64,000 nt of DNA from Bin34 sp965219935 (GTDB lineage Bacteria; Chloroflexota; Anaerolineae; Caldilineales; Caldilineaceae): positions 3,224,001 through 3,288,000 of the forward strand of contig CBDCOU010000003.1 in the NCBI GenBank assembly GCA_965219935.1, read 5' to 3'. The notes beneath the pieces are model-generated. The model was given only the letters and a program-made list of their open reading frames with translations. It was not told the DNA's origin and ran no database searches. A program made the translations under genes and the position numbers. Positions 1-8,407 of this stretch are shown here, piece after piece. Numbering within the stretch: the stretch's first letter is position 1; the number at the start of each line of letters is the position of its first letter.

Positions 1-304
1 TCAGTCTGCGGATGTGGGCGAAGTGCATGGACCGGGCATCCTCGTCCGGAGTCAGGGGATTGGGGTAGTAGCCCAGACCGGAAATGCGGACGCCGGTCTC
101 GTCCACCAGACGCGCCACTTCGGCTGCGTCCCCGGGCGAGAAGTCGCCGACATCGATGTGGGTCACGCCGGCGTAGCGCCGCTCGGCCTTGCCCTTGGGC
201 CAGCACATGACCTCGATGCAGTCAAAGTCCTCGGCCGCCGCAAAGCGCAGGATTTCGGCCAGGGATAGTTCGGGCAGGATGGCGGTAACGAATCCCAACT
301 CCAC
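1..304 (-). CDS. Sugar phosphate isomerase/epimerase, N-terminal part (runs off the window)
   Basis: The minus-strand frame opens with GTG at 304, and an AAGGGGG Shine-Dalgarno-like run lies seven bases upstream. It reads without a stop to the window edge, giving about 101 residues. The peptide begins VELGFVTAILPELSLAEILR and continues with a strand/helix pattern ending in the stretch VRISGLGYYPNPL. This is the usual start of a xylose-isomerase-like TIM barrel (AP endonuclease family 2 fold), which isomerises or epimerises sugars and related polyols in the cytoplasm. The metal-binding residues lie in the missing C-terminal part, so the substrate cannot be named. It is followed upstream on the same strand by an enolase-superfamily dehydratase, which fits a small catabolic cluster. 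The family is fairly secure; the exact reaction is open. Confidence 0.72.
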   Translation of the reverse strand, partial: MELGFVTAILPELSLAEILRFAAAEDFDCIEVMCWPKGKAERRYAGVTHIDVGDFSPGDAAEVARLVDETGVRISGLGYYPNPLTPDEDARSMHFAHIRRL

Positions 305-455
305 GGCAGGACCCCCTTCAGGTTGGACTTCCGATGATTTTCGAGGCGGTGCACCGACCGCGCGTCCTGTCGCAGGACAGGGCGCGGCCACATGGTGGCC
401 CGGCCAGATTATAGAAGTAGTGCCATTATCCCTGCCGGGCGGTCCGCGGGTTGGC

Positions 456-1562
456 TCAGTTCCCGATCCTGAATTCGGGCGCGCCCAGCACTTCGGGACG
501 CGGCTCGACGCCCAGGCCCGGCGCATCCGAGGCGGCCATGCGTCCCTGCCGCCGTTGGGGCGCGCCTTCGGCGATGCTGGTGGTGACGTAGCTGTTGAAG
601 TCCGTGGCCGTGAACAGCAGCGCCGGCGACGTGCTGTGGGCCAACGCGGCAATCGCGGCGGTCACGATGTCGCCGCCCCAACTGTCCTCAATGGTCATCG
701 CCACTCCCAGCTCTGCGCAGAGATCCCGGGCCCGGCGGGCCTTGGTCAGGCCCCCGAGCTTGCCAATCTTCAGGTTCACCACGTCCATGGCCCCGTCCGC
801 CGCCGCCCGCAGCAGCGCCGGAATGCTGTCGATCACCTCGTCCAGGATGAACGGATGATCCGTGGCACGCCGCACGGACAAACACTCCTCATAGCCGGCA
901 CAGGGCTGTTCGATGTAGACATCCACGTCCCGCACCGCGCGCACCACGCGGCGCGCCTCGTGCATCAGCCAGCCCGTGTTGGCGTCGGCAATCAGGATTT
1001 CGTCCTCCGACAGCACTGCCCGCACTGCCCGGATGCGTTCGATGTCCTCCTCCACCGAGCCGCCCACCTTCAACTGGAAACGGCGGTAGCCCTCGCGGCG
1101 GTAGCCGGCCACGCGCGCCGCCATGGCATCCGGCGCCTCCTGGGAAATCGCCCGGTAGAGCACGAAGTCCTCGCCCTCGGCCCCGCCCAGGAGCCTGGCC
1201 GCAGACTGTCCCGCATCCTTCCCCAACAGGTCCCAGCAGGCCATGTCCACCGCGGACTTCACATACGGATGGCCCTTCAGCGTCCGGTCCATGTGCCGGT
1301 TGAGCACGTCCAGGTCGCGCGGGTCGAGACCCAGCAGCGACGGCCCCAGTTCACGCAGGCCGGCCCGCGCCCCGTTGGCATAGGCCGGCAGGTAGAAGGG
1401 CCCCAGGGGGCAGACCTCGCCCCAGCCGGTCAGACCGGCGTCCGTGTGTACGCCAACCACGGTGCTGTCGAAGACTGCCACTGACTTGCCTTCGGACCAG
1501 TTGTAGCTGCCTTCATGGAGGGGCAGGTCCACCTGATGGACGGATAGACCGGTGATTTGCAT
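456..1562 (-). CDS. Mandelate racemase/muconate lactonizing family dehydratase, cis-3-hydroxy-L-proline dehydratase-like
   Basis: This is an enolase-superfamily enzyme of 368 residues when started at the ATG at 1562 (MQITGLSVHQV); an upstream in-frame extension looks non-coding. The alpha+beta capping domain covers about residues 1-125 and the barrel follows. Lys165 (in QLKVGG), the metal ligands Asp193 (ADANTGW), Glu218 (IEQP) and Asp241 (LDEV), and Lys265 (NLKIGK) are all visible. A Lys165/Lys265 pair is characteristic of cis-3-hydroxy-L-proline dehydratase and hydroxyproline betaine 2-epimerase within the MLE group. The enzyme would abstract the alpha proton of an amino-acid-like substrate using Mg2+. 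It lies beside a sugar-isomerase-like gene on the same strand. Substrate choice between hydroxyproline and its betaine is inference. Confidence 0.85.
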   Translation of the reverse strand: MQITGLSVHQVDLPLHEGSYNWSEGKSVAVFDSTVVGVHTDAGLTGWGEVCPLGPFYLPAYANGARAGLRELGPSLLGLDPRDLDVLNRHMDRTLKGHPYVKSAVDMACWDLLGKDAGQSAARLLGGAEGEDFVLYRAISQEAPDAMAARVAGYRREGYRRFQLKVGGSVEEDIERIRAVRAVLSEDEILIADANTGWLMHEARRVVRAVRDVDVYIEQPCAGYEECLSVRRATDHPFILDEVIDSIPALLRAAADGAMDVVNLKIGKLGGLTKARRARDLCAELGVAMTIEDSWGGDIVTAAIAALAHSTSPALLFTATDFNSYVTTSIAEGAPQRRQGRMAASDAPGLGVEPRPEVLGAPEFRIGN

Positions 1563-1691
1563 GGGGACACACCCGGGAAATGCGCGGCTGGAGGCCCGCC
1601 TGCCTGAAGGGCGGCATGACACTTTGGCGTCTGTTAACTATAATTCGGCTCGCTCTTCAGGCCTTTCGGCCGATTCGCAGACCCGCACACA

Positions 1692-2237
1692 ATGCCTTCT
1701 ACATCCTTCCTGTTGCGCGTCGACCTGCAGGGTGCCAGTCCCAAGATCTGGCGCCGTTTCTTTGTCCCTCCCGCCATCACGCTGCCGGAACTGCACAGGG
1801 TCGTGCAGGCCGTGATGGGCTGGCACAGACCCCGCAGCTGGCACTTCGTCATCCGGCGCAAGTGCTATCCGGACACCGAACTGCTGTCCGGGGACAGCGA
1901 CATGGCCAAGGTGGCCCTGTGCAGCCTGGTGGGACGCCGGGGCATGATCTTTCAGTACATCTGTCAGTTTGAGGACACTTGGAAGCATCGGCTGACCCTG
2001 TCCAACGACCACTTTGATTCCAGCAAAATGGATGTGGATACCATGTGCGTGGCCGGGGAGGGCGCCTGCCCGCCGCGCGATGTGGGCGGCATTGAGGGCT
2101 ATGTCGAATTCCTGCGCGCGTTCGAGGACCCGGAACATCCGGACCACTACGACATCCTGGACGAGTTCGGGGAGGACTTCGACCGGGACGAGTTCTATCT
2201 GGATCGCATCAACGCCTCGTTGCGCGCCCTAACTTGA
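1692..2237 (+). CDS. Plasmid pRiA4b ORF-3-like family protein
   Basis: The 181-residue protein begins MPSTSFLLRVDLQGASPKIW and carries the family hallmarks: an N-terminal strand ending in PKIWRRFFVP, then a motif with LPELHRVVQAVMGW and W-H-F, and a central Y-x-Y/FxDxW-like segment (FQYICQFEDTWKH). The C-terminal CxGGxxGYxEFL-like stretch appears as DVGGIEGYVEFLRAF followed by an acidic DEFGEDFDRDEF segment. Members occur in plasmids and many chromosomes, and their molecular role is not established. It faces away from the dehydratase gene and is followed after 27 bases by a methyltransferase on the same strand. The family assignment is confident; no function is proposed. Confidence 0.85.
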   Translation: MPSTSFLLRVDLQGASPKIWRRFFVPPAITLPELHRVVQAVMGWHRPRSWHFVIRRKCYPDTELLSGDSDMAKVALCSLVGRRGMIFQYICQFEDTWKHRLTLSNDHFDSSKMDVDTMCVAGEGACPPRDVGGIEGYVEFLRAFEDPEHPDHYDILDEFGEDFDRDEFYLDRINASLRALT

Positions 2238-2264
2238 ACCGGCGCCGACAGACGGTAGCCGAGC

Positions 2265-2912
2265 GTGAACGGAACCGGCTTCTGGGACGAGCTTTGGCGC
2301 ACGGACCCGGACGGCGTGGAAGTGCCGGACCAGATCCTGGCCGCGGAAGTGGCCCATCTGATGCCGGGCACGCTGCTGGACCTTGGCTGCGGACGCGGCA
2401 CCAATGCCTTGGCCTTGGCCACCCGCGGCTGGTCCGTTCTGGGTGTGGATGTCTCACCGCAAGCCGTGGCCTTGGCGCGCCGGGAAACGGCCCGCCGCAG
2501 GCTCGACGCCGCCTTCGAGGTTGGCGAGTTGCCGGGCTGGACCTCCGAGCGCCGGTTTGACCTGATCATCAGCACTTTCGCCTTGCCGGAAGGAGCCGCC
2601 GGCAACGCGACGCTCCAACAGGCTGCGGCCCTCGTCAAACCGGGCGGCGAGTTGGTAGTGGCGGAATGGGACATTTCCATGCAGGAGACCTGGGGCTGGT
2701 CCAACCTGGATCTGTTCTCCGTCGAGCGCATCGTGTGCCATCTGCCCGGCCTTGAAATCCGGACCGCCGAAGTCCGGGACCTGACCGACCTGTACCCCGA
2801 AGGCGATCCGCGGGCCGGACAGCTGGCCACGAACTCGGCCAACGCCGCGGTGGTGCGCGCCGCGCGGCCAAGCCTGACGGACGCCAGGACGCGTCAGGCC
2901 GCACCCCGCTGA
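2265..2912 (+). CDS. Class I SAM-dependent methyltransferase
   Basis: The frame starts with GTG at 2265 (VNGTGFWDELW) and encodes 215 residues. Motif I is seen as LLDLGCGRGTNALAL, followed by the acidic end of strand two (VLGVDVSPQA), so SAM binding by a Rossmann-like fold is well supported. A TehB/UbiE-like central region follows (DLIISTFALPEG, VKPGGELVVAEWD). The length is typical of small-molecule methyltransferases. The final 19 bases overlap the 3' end of the convergent mutM gene. No substrate-specific domain is visible, so the acceptor is unknown. Confidence 0.8.
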   Translation: MNGTGFWDELWRTDPDGVEVPDQILAAEVAHLMPGTLLDLGCGRGTNALALATRGWSVLGVDVSPQAVALARRETARRRLDAAFEVGELPGWTSERRFDLIISTFALPEGAAGNATLQQAAALVKPGGELVVAEWDISMQETWGWSNLDLFSVERIVCHLPGLEIRTAEVRDLTDLYPEGDPRAGQLATNSANAAVVRAARPSLTDARTRQAAPR

Positions 2913-3715
2913 CAGGCCGGACAGTAGTGGGTGCTGCGCTGCCCAACCCGAATGCGCTCAATCACCGTGCGGCAGCGCGGGCAGGGCTCTCCGGTCCGGC
3001 GGAACACCTGATGCCGCGCCTGAAAGCGGCCGGGCACGCCGCTGGGCGGTGCATAACTGGAGATGAAACTGCCCCGCCAAGCGATGCCGGTTCTCAGCAC
3101 GTGACGGACAGTCCGGCACAGCGTCTGGCACTCCTTCAAGGTTAGGGACGCCGCGGGCCGTTCCGGATGGATGCGCGCCCGAAACAGGGCCTCGTCGGCA
3201 TAGATGTTGCCCACCCCCGCCCCGACCCGTTGGTCCAGCAGTACGGCCTTGATGGCCGCCTGTCGGCGGGCCAGAACCCCGTGGAGCCAGCGGCCGGTGA
3301 AGTGCCGGGAGAGGGGCTCCGGCCCCAGGGGCGGCAGCACCCGGTCCGAATCGCGCACCAGCCAGAACCGCCCGAACTTGCGGGGATCCAGGTAGCGAAG
3401 CTCCTCGCCGCCCTCCAGACCCAGCACCACGTGGGCATGCCGATGCATCTCCCGGTCCGAAGGCACCACGCGCAGGGTGCCGGTCATGCGCAGGTGCACC
3501 ACCAAAGTCCAGCCGGCATCCAGACCCAGCAGCATGTACTTGGCCCGTCGTTGCAGATCCTCGAACCGCCGGCCCCGGATCAGGTCGCAGAAACGGTCCG
3601 GGTCGGGTTCCGCAATGGTGCGTGCCCAGGAAACCTCTGCGCTTTCGACGCGCCGGCCTTCCAGCAGGGGCCGCAACTCCACGATGTGGGTTTCGACTTC
3701 GGGCAGTTCAGGCAT
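2894..3715 (-). CDS. mutM: Formamidopyrimidine-DNA glycosylase (8-oxoguanine repair)
   Basis: The 273-residue protein begins MPELPEVETH, giving the catalytic Pro2 and Glu3 once Met1 is removed. Lys59 in RRAKYMLLG matches the conserved lysine near residue 57 of the E. coli enzyme. The helix-two-turn-helix segment VGAGVGNIYADEALFRA contains the DNA-binding Asn. The C-terminal zinc finger reads CPRC at its start and CPAC at its end, so all four cysteines are present. The enzyme excises oxidised purines such as 8-oxoG and FapyG and cleaves the abasic site by beta,delta-elimination. The usual HLGMSG loop appears here as HLRMTG. The length is normal for the family. The start is fixed because processing exposes the catalytic proline. 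Confidence 0.95.
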   Translation of the reverse strand: MPELPEVETHIVELRPLLEGRRVESAEVSWARTIAEPDPDRFCDLIRGRRFEDLQRRAKYMLLGLDAGWTLVVHLRMTGTLRVVPSDREMHRHAHVVLGLEGGEELRYLDPRKFGRFWLVRDSDRVLPPLGPEPLSRHFTGRWLHGVLARRQAAIKAVLLDQRVGAGVGNIYADEALFRARIHPERPAASLTLKECQTLCRTVRHVLRTGIAWRGSFISSYAPPSGVPGRFQARHQVFRRTGEPCPRCRTVIERIRVGQRSTHYCPACQRGAA

Positions 3716-3945
3716 CTTGGCAGAACCTCATTGGAATTGGGATCGGGCGCCACCATCGGACATTCAAACAGCGCCCCATGTATATGGAACTGAGAAGGGG
3801 GTAGCAGCTGTGCTGAAGAGAGTGCCGCGGAGACGTCAGCCCGTGCGTGGGGAGGATAAGCGGGACTGGGCGTCTACGTCAGTATCCGGGATGGCGGGCA
3901 CATGATCGGGGATATCGCGATCAGAGCGCACACAGGGTGTGCAAC
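3716..3945. other. Intergenic region between mutM and the LRR pair
   Basis: This 230-base stretch separates the mutM start from the end of the shorter LRR gene. Both are on the minus strand, so mutM must have its own or a more distant promoter running the other way. I see no gene, tRNA or convincing terminator in it. Confidence 0.5.
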
Positions 3946-5355
3946 TCAGGCAGGATTGGGGCAGACGGAGGGAAGGGGTCCCCAGCGATCCGCCAGTTTT
4001 GGCACAAGGGGGGAGGGATGCCAGCAAGACAGGGAGTTGCCCATCAGGCCCAGACGCGCCAACTGTACCAGGGGAACAAGAAGATCCGGTGGCAAGGCAG
4101 TCAGCTGGTTGTGCTCCAGATGCAGGGTATGCAGCCGGGGCGTGTGGGCAAAAAGATCCGGCGGCAGCACCGTCAGAAGATTGCGGGCGAGGTCCAGGAT
4201 GCGCAGGTCGGGCGTGTGGGTAAAGAGGTTCGGTGGCAGGGCCGTCAGCCGGTTGTGGAGCAGATCCAGAATGCGCAACTGGGGCGTGTGGGTGAAAAGG
4301 TCCGGCGGCAGGGCCGTCAGCCGATTGTCGGCCAGTTGCAGGATCTGCAGCTGGGGAGTGTGGATGAAAAGGTCTGGCGGCAGGTTGGTCAGGCGGTTGT
4401 GGGACAGGTCCAGGACCTGTAGGCGGGGAGTGTGGGCCAGGAAGCTGGAGGACAACGCAGTCAGGTTGTTGGCATCCAGGTAGAGGGCCTGTAGGTGGGG
4501 ATTGTGGGCGAAGAGGTTCGACGGCAAGGCTGTTAAGGCATTGGCGCACCGCGGAAATGCTCCCAGCCAGCGTTGGTAGTGGTGATACCACGGGGCATAA
4601 GGATCCAGGCACAGGTCCAGAACGCGCAGCTGCGGCAGGTCCGCGAACAGAGTGGGGGGCAAGTCCGTCAGGGCGTTGCATCCCAGATCCAGTTCCTGCA
4701 ATCGGCTCAGGCCGGCAAAGTCACCGGGGCGCAAAGTGGTCAGGTTCTCCACCTGCAGCGCGGTGAGGGCGGCCAGGTCGGCGGGCGTCACCAGCCCGCA
4801 GCGGGACACACCCGGCACTGCCGCGGTGATGGCGTCCACCACATCTTGTGTGCGGCCCTGTAGGGGCCCGGCTCCGCAGATTGCATCCTCCGTCCACCAA
4901 CCCAGGGTGAGGGTGTAGGCCAGAAAGCCCACGCCATCCAGACGCGCATCGTCCACGTAGCGCACTGTTCCGTCCGTGTCCACGTGCAAACCGAAGGCCC
5001 GCGGCAGGACTGTCAGGGGCAGCCCTTGGTCATCCACTGGCCGGGCATTTGCCACGGTCGCCGTCATCGCCTGCTGGGGACGGAAGCCGGGAGGCATGGT
5101 GAAGAGCACGGCAGGAGCTTGGCGGGCCGTGTACTGTACCGGCGAACGGGTGCTGCCGAGGGTGGCTGTGACCCGGTTCCCGGTGCGGGTCAATTGCCAA
5201 GTACCTTCCCAGTGCAGGGTCAGGTTGGCATAGGGCCCCTGCTGCGGGTACAGCTCCGCGGCAAAAACCGCGTCCGGACCCAGCAGCACCAACAGCAGAC
5301 CCAGCACCAGCCCGATCCCGTACCGGCCATGCATGCCCGTGGCTCCTGTCAGCAT
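3946..5355 (-). CDS. Secreted leucine-rich-repeat protein, shorter paralogue
   Basis: The 469-residue protein starts at ATG 5355. That start overlaps the stop of the upstream LRR gene in the sequence ATGCTGA, which supports it and implies translational coupling. A signal peptide covers about residues 1-33 (hydrophobic core GIGLVLGLLLVLLG, likely cleavage after VFAA). Residues about 34-185 form a domain without leucine repeats that is clearly shared with the larger neighbour, including the stretch TRSPVQYTARQ and the motif RTQDV. From about residue 195 onward there are roughly 24-residue repeats of the pattern LxxLxLxxNxLxxLPxxLF. No membrane anchor or cell-wall sorting motif is seen at the C-terminus, so it is probably released or surface-associated. 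The likely role is protein or ligand binding; the target is unknown. Confidence 0.85.
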   Translation of the reverse strand: MLTGATGMHGRYGIGLVLGLLLVLLGPDAVFAAELYPQQGPYANLTLHWEGTWQLTRTGNRVTATLGSTRSPVQYTARQAPAVLFTMPPGFRPQQAMTATVANARPVDDQGLPLTVLPRAFGLHVDTDGTVRYVDDARLDGVGFLAYTLTLGWWTEDAICGAGPLQGRTQDVVDAITAAVPGVSRCGLVTPADLAALTALQVENLTTLRPGDFAGLSRLQELDLGCNALTDLPPTLFADLPQLRVLDLCLDPYAPWYHHYQRWLGAFPRCANALTALPSNLFAHNPHLQALYLDANNLTALSSSFLAHTPRLQVLDLSHNRLTNLPPDLFIHTPQLQILQLADNRLTALPPDLFTHTPQLRILDLLHNRLTALPPNLFTHTPDLRILDLARNLLTVLPPDLFAHTPRLHTLHLEHNQLTALPPDLLVPLVQLARLGLMGNSLSCWHPSPLVPKLADRWGPLPSVCPNPA

Positions 5356-8195
5356 CCTGTCCTCTCGTCGATGGGCAGCCCCCTGATGGGTAACGCATGC
5401 GAGGGCTCGCCCCGCGGTGGAAAGCGCCGGGGATCACGAAAGAGGTGGCGGGGCAGGCAGGGCAGGCTCGTGGCCCACTGGTCCAACTTCTGAAGCCGTA
5501 TCAGATCCCGGAAGAGTTCGGGGTCCAGCGATCTCAGGGGGTTGTTTGCCAAGTCCAGATGCCGCAGGCGGGTAAGCCCGGCCAGGAGATCGGGTTCCAG
5601 CACCTTCAGGTCATTGATAGCCAAGTCCAGCAGTTGCAGCCGAGGATTGTGAACGAAGAGGTCCGGCGGCAGCGTCTTCAGTTGGGTGCGGGTAAGGTCC
5701 AGGGTTTGCAGGTGGGGATTGTGGGCAAAAAGACCGGGAGGCAGTTCGGTCAGCGGATTGCCTTCCAGATCCAGTTCCCGCAGCTGGGGCAGGTTGGCAA
5801 AAAGGTCCGAGGGCAGGGCAGTGAGGGTATTCCAGCAGGGCCAGTGCGAGTCCCGCCCAGGGCCCAGGTACAACTTGCGCAACTGCCCCATGTGGGCGAA
5901 GAGTGCCGGATCCAGCGTCGTCAGCCCGTTGCATCCCAGATCCAGTACCTGGAGACCGGTGAGTCCTTTAAAGGCCTCCGGGGCCAGGATCGTCAGCTGG
6001 TTGTAGGAAAGGTCCAGGTAACGCAGGTGGGGCGTGTGGACGAAGAGATTAGGGGGCAGTTCAGTCAACCTGTTGCTTTCGGTGTCGCCGTGATCCCGCC
6101 AGGTGTGATCCCCCAGATTCAACACCTCCAGAAGGGGGGTATGTGCGAACAGCCCGGGGGACAGTTCGGTCAGCCGATTGTCATCCAGAGCCAGCACCCG
6201 CAACTGCGGGTTGTGAAGAAAGAGGTCCGATGGCAGCGTGGTCAGGTTGTTGGAGGAGAGGTCCAGCACCTCCAGGATGGGAGTGTGGGTGAAGAGGTCC
6301 GGTGGCAGCGTTTCCAGCTGGTAGCGGTCTAGATGCAGAGTCTGCAGCTGGGGGTTGTGGGCGAACAGATCCGGCGGCAGCGGCGGTGCGGGACGACTGT
6401 AGGCGGTGAACCATCGCCCCAACTGCAGATGCCGCAGGCGGGGCAGAGCCGCCAGGAGATCCGGCGGCAGGAGGGGAACTGCGCTACTCGACCATACCAA
6501 GCTCAGGTCCATCAAACGAGGGTTATGGGCGAACAGGTCCGAAGGCAGGGGGCTTGCTTCCTGCCAGTGCAGATGTAGTGCCTGTAGTTTGGGTAGACCG
6601 GCGAAGGAATCCGGCGACAGGGGACTTGCCTCCTGCCAGCGCAGATGTAGTGTCTGTAGTTTGGGTAGGCCGGTGAAGAAATCCGGCGGCAGGGGACTTG
6701 CGTCCTTCCAGTACAGGCGCAGTTCTTGCAGGTGGGGCAAGTTGGCCAAGAGATCCGGGGCCAGGATGTCTGCACCATTCCACCCTGCCCCATACCAATA
6801 AAAGGATCCGATCAGATCCAGGGTCTGCAACTGGTCCAGGCCGACAAAGAGGCCAGACGGCAACTCTCCCAACAGATTGTTACCCAAGTCCAGAACTCGT
6901 AACCGGGGGGTGTGGGCAAAAAGATCCGCGGGCAGCGTGTCCAGGGCGAACTTACTCAGGTGCAACTCCTGCAACTGGTCCAAGCCGGCAAAGAGGTCGG
7001 ACGGTAGCGGAGCCAACCCCATGCCAATCCTGTTCCATTTCTCAACAAATTTTTCATCTCCAGAGGGATGGGCGCGGCCCCAGCCACCCAAGTACAGGCT
7101 CCGCAACTGGTTCAGGCCGGCGAAGCGGCCGGGTGGGAGAACCTGCATGGGGTTGGCTCTCAGGTCCAGGTACTGCAGCGCGGAGAGGCCGGCGAAGAAG
7201 TTGGGCGGCAACGTGGTCAAACAGGTGCTGGACAGGTTCAGTTCCCGTAGGTCAGACAGCCCTGGTGGCAAGGGCTTCAGACTGCTACCGGTCAGGTCCA
7301 GTTCGAACAGATCCAAGGAACCCTTTGGGGATCCCAGACAGTTGCCGGACAGATCCAGGACGCGCAAGGCGGGAAGGTCGATGAAGAGTTCCTGGGGCAA
7401 GGTGGCAAATTCATTGCCGGACAGATCCAAGACGCGCAGGGCGGACAGGTCGGTGAAGAGTCCCCGGGGCAGGGCCGCGAGTGCATTGAAGGACAGATCC
7501 AGTTCCAGCAACCGGTCCAAACCAGCGAGATCTCCCGGGCGTATAGTCAATGGGTCATCCCAAGAGCCGATACTGGACAGATCCAATTCCTGAAGTTGTG
7601 CCAGGTCAGTGGCCGTCACCTGCTGGCAACCACCGGCACCGGGCACCACCGCGGCCACTGCGTATGCCACGTCCTGTGTGCGGCCATGCAGGGGACTGTC
7701 GCCGCAGGCGGCATCTTCCGTATGCCATTTCAGGGTGAGGGTGTAGGCCAGATAGCCCACGCCGTCCACGCGCGCGTCGTCCACGTAGCGCACCGCGCCG
7801 TCCAAATCCACATGCAGGCCGAAGGTCCGGGGCGGAGCGACCACGGTCTGGCCCTGTGCATCAACAGGCTGGGCCTCGCGCACCACCGCAGTCACAGCCT
7901 GTGCCGGCCGGAAGCCCGAGGGCATCGTGAAGAGCACGGTGGGCCGCTGTCGAGCAGCGTATTGCACCGGAGAACGCGTGGTCGAAAGGGTTACCGTCAC
8001 CCAATCGTTCACGCGTGTCAGGCGGTAGGTGCCCTCCCAGTGAGAGGACAGGTTGGTGTAGGTCCCCTCCACCGGGAGGACAGGGACCGAGGCCGCGGCG
8101 GTCGTGGACCGCGGGTGGAACAGCCATCCCACGCCCAACAATAGTAGGCTCAGCACCCACCAGAGCCACTGCCGGTTGCCGCTCCGCCTTTCCAT
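5349..8195 (-). CDS. Secreted leucine-rich-repeat protein, longer paralogue
   Basis: This is a 948-residue protein starting at ATG 8195, with GGAG six bases upstream of TAAGGC-ATG. The N-terminus MERRSGNRQWLWWVLSLLLL is a signal peptide or signal anchor ending near residue 35. Residues about 36-190 form the same unassigned domain as in the downstream paralogue (NLSSHWEGTYRLTR, TEDAACGDSPLHGRTQDV). The rest is a long LRR solenoid with about thirty units of 23-24 residues. Several units are almost identical in DNA sequence, which indicates recent internal duplication. The last 40 residues are Arg/Pro-rich and are not repeats. The gene heads a two-gene operon, and its stop overlaps the next start. 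Its 5' end faces the tRNA-Leu gene. A binding or adhesion role outside the cytoplasmic membrane is inferred from the architecture only. Confidence 0.85.
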   Translation of the reverse strand: MERRSGNRQWLWWVLSLLLLGVGWLFHPRSTTAAASVPVLPVEGTYTNLSSHWEGTYRLTRVNDWVTVTLSTTRSPVQYAARQRPTVLFTMPSGFRPAQAVTAVVREAQPVDAQGQTVVAPPRTFGLHVDLDGAVRYVDDARVDGVGYLAYTLTLKWHTEDAACGDSPLHGRTQDVAYAVAAVVPGAGGCQQVTATDLAQLQELDLSSIGSWDDPLTIRPGDLAGLDRLLELDLSFNALAALPRGLFTDLSALRVLDLSGNEFATLPQELFIDLPALRVLDLSGNCLGSPKGSLDLFELDLTGSSLKPLPPGLSDLRELNLSSTCLTTLPPNFFAGLSALQYLDLRANPMQVLPPGRFAGLNQLRSLYLGGWGRAHPSGDEKFVEKWNRIGMGLAPLPSDLFAGLDQLQELHLSKFALDTLPADLFAHTPRLRVLDLGNNLLGELPSGLFVGLDQLQTLDLIGSFYWYGAGWNGADILAPDLLANLPHLQELRLYWKDASPLPPDFFTGLPKLQTLHLRWQEASPLSPDSFAGLPKLQALHLHWQEASPLPSDLFAHNPRLMDLSLVWSSSAVPLLPPDLLAALPRLRHLQLGRWFTAYSRPAPPLPPDLFAHNPQLQTLHLDRYQLETLPPDLFTHTPILEVLDLSSNNLTTLPSDLFLHNPQLRVLALDDNRLTELSPGLFAHTPLLEVLNLGDHTWRDHGDTESNRLTELPPNLFVHTPHLRYLDLSYNQLTILAPEAFKGLTGLQVLDLGCNGLTTLDPALFAHMGQLRKLYLGPGRDSHWPCWNTLTALPSDLFANLPQLRELDLEGNPLTELPPGLFAHNPHLQTLDLTRTQLKTLPPDLFVHNPRLQLLDLAINDLKVLEPDLLAGLTRLRHLDLANNPLRSLDPELFRDLIRLQKLDQWATSLPCLPRHLFRDPRRFPPRGEPSHALPIRGLPIDERTGC
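6548..6691 (-). repeat. Two 72-base tandem units inside the longer LRR gene
   Basis: Unit one begins at 6548, unit two at 6620, and a third, diverged unit begins at 6692. The first two differ at about 8 of 72 positions by direct comparison. Each encodes exactly one 24-residue leucine-rich repeat with the core LHLxWQEASPL. The in-frame period and high identity point to recent unit duplication by slippage or recombination. Confidence 0.8.
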
Positions 8196-8245
8196 GCCTT
8201 ACTCCGGCCCTGTGCCAGCGCCTTGGCCTACAAACTAGGTTCGCT

Positions 8246-8275
8246 TTGCTCTTGGCTACAACTGTTCTTTATACT
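8246..8275 (+). promoter_or_regulatory. Candidate promoter for tRNA-Leu
   Basis: TTGCTC at 8246-8251 and TATACT at 8270-8275 are separated by 18 bases. This places a start point a few bases before the mature tRNA end at 8290. The -10 element is near consensus and the -35 element is weak. The position directly before the tRNA is the main support. Confidence 0.45.
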
Positions 8276-8289
8276 GATCTGCCGCACGG

Positions 8290-8373
8290 GCCGGGGTGGC
8301 GAAATTGGTAGACGCGTACGACTCAAAATCGTGTGAGGTAAAACTCGTGTGGGTTCGAGTCCCACCCCCGGCA
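8290..8373 (+). tRNA. tRNA-Leu, anticodon CAA
   Basis: The sequence folds as a class II tRNA. The acceptor stem is GCCGGGG with CCCCGGC, the discriminator base is A at 8373, and the CCA end is not encoded. The anticodon stem pairs TACGA with TCGTG around the seven-base loop CTCAAAA, giving anticodon CAA, which reads UUG leucine codons. A long variable arm (about TGAGGTAAAACTCGT) is present, as expected for leucine tRNAs. The T stem GTGGG/CCCAC encloses the loop TTCGAGT. The gene sits between the divergent LRR gene and the convergent sulfatase-fold gene. Confidence 0.95.
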
Positions 8374-8407
8374 TCAAACTTCCGACCGTCCCTTCCTTAC
8401 CCCGCCT

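Noticed and set aside
3946..8195. Regular repeats that might be taken for a CRISPR array
   Set aside because: The repeats are in-frame 69-72-base LRR units without unique spacers between identical repeats.
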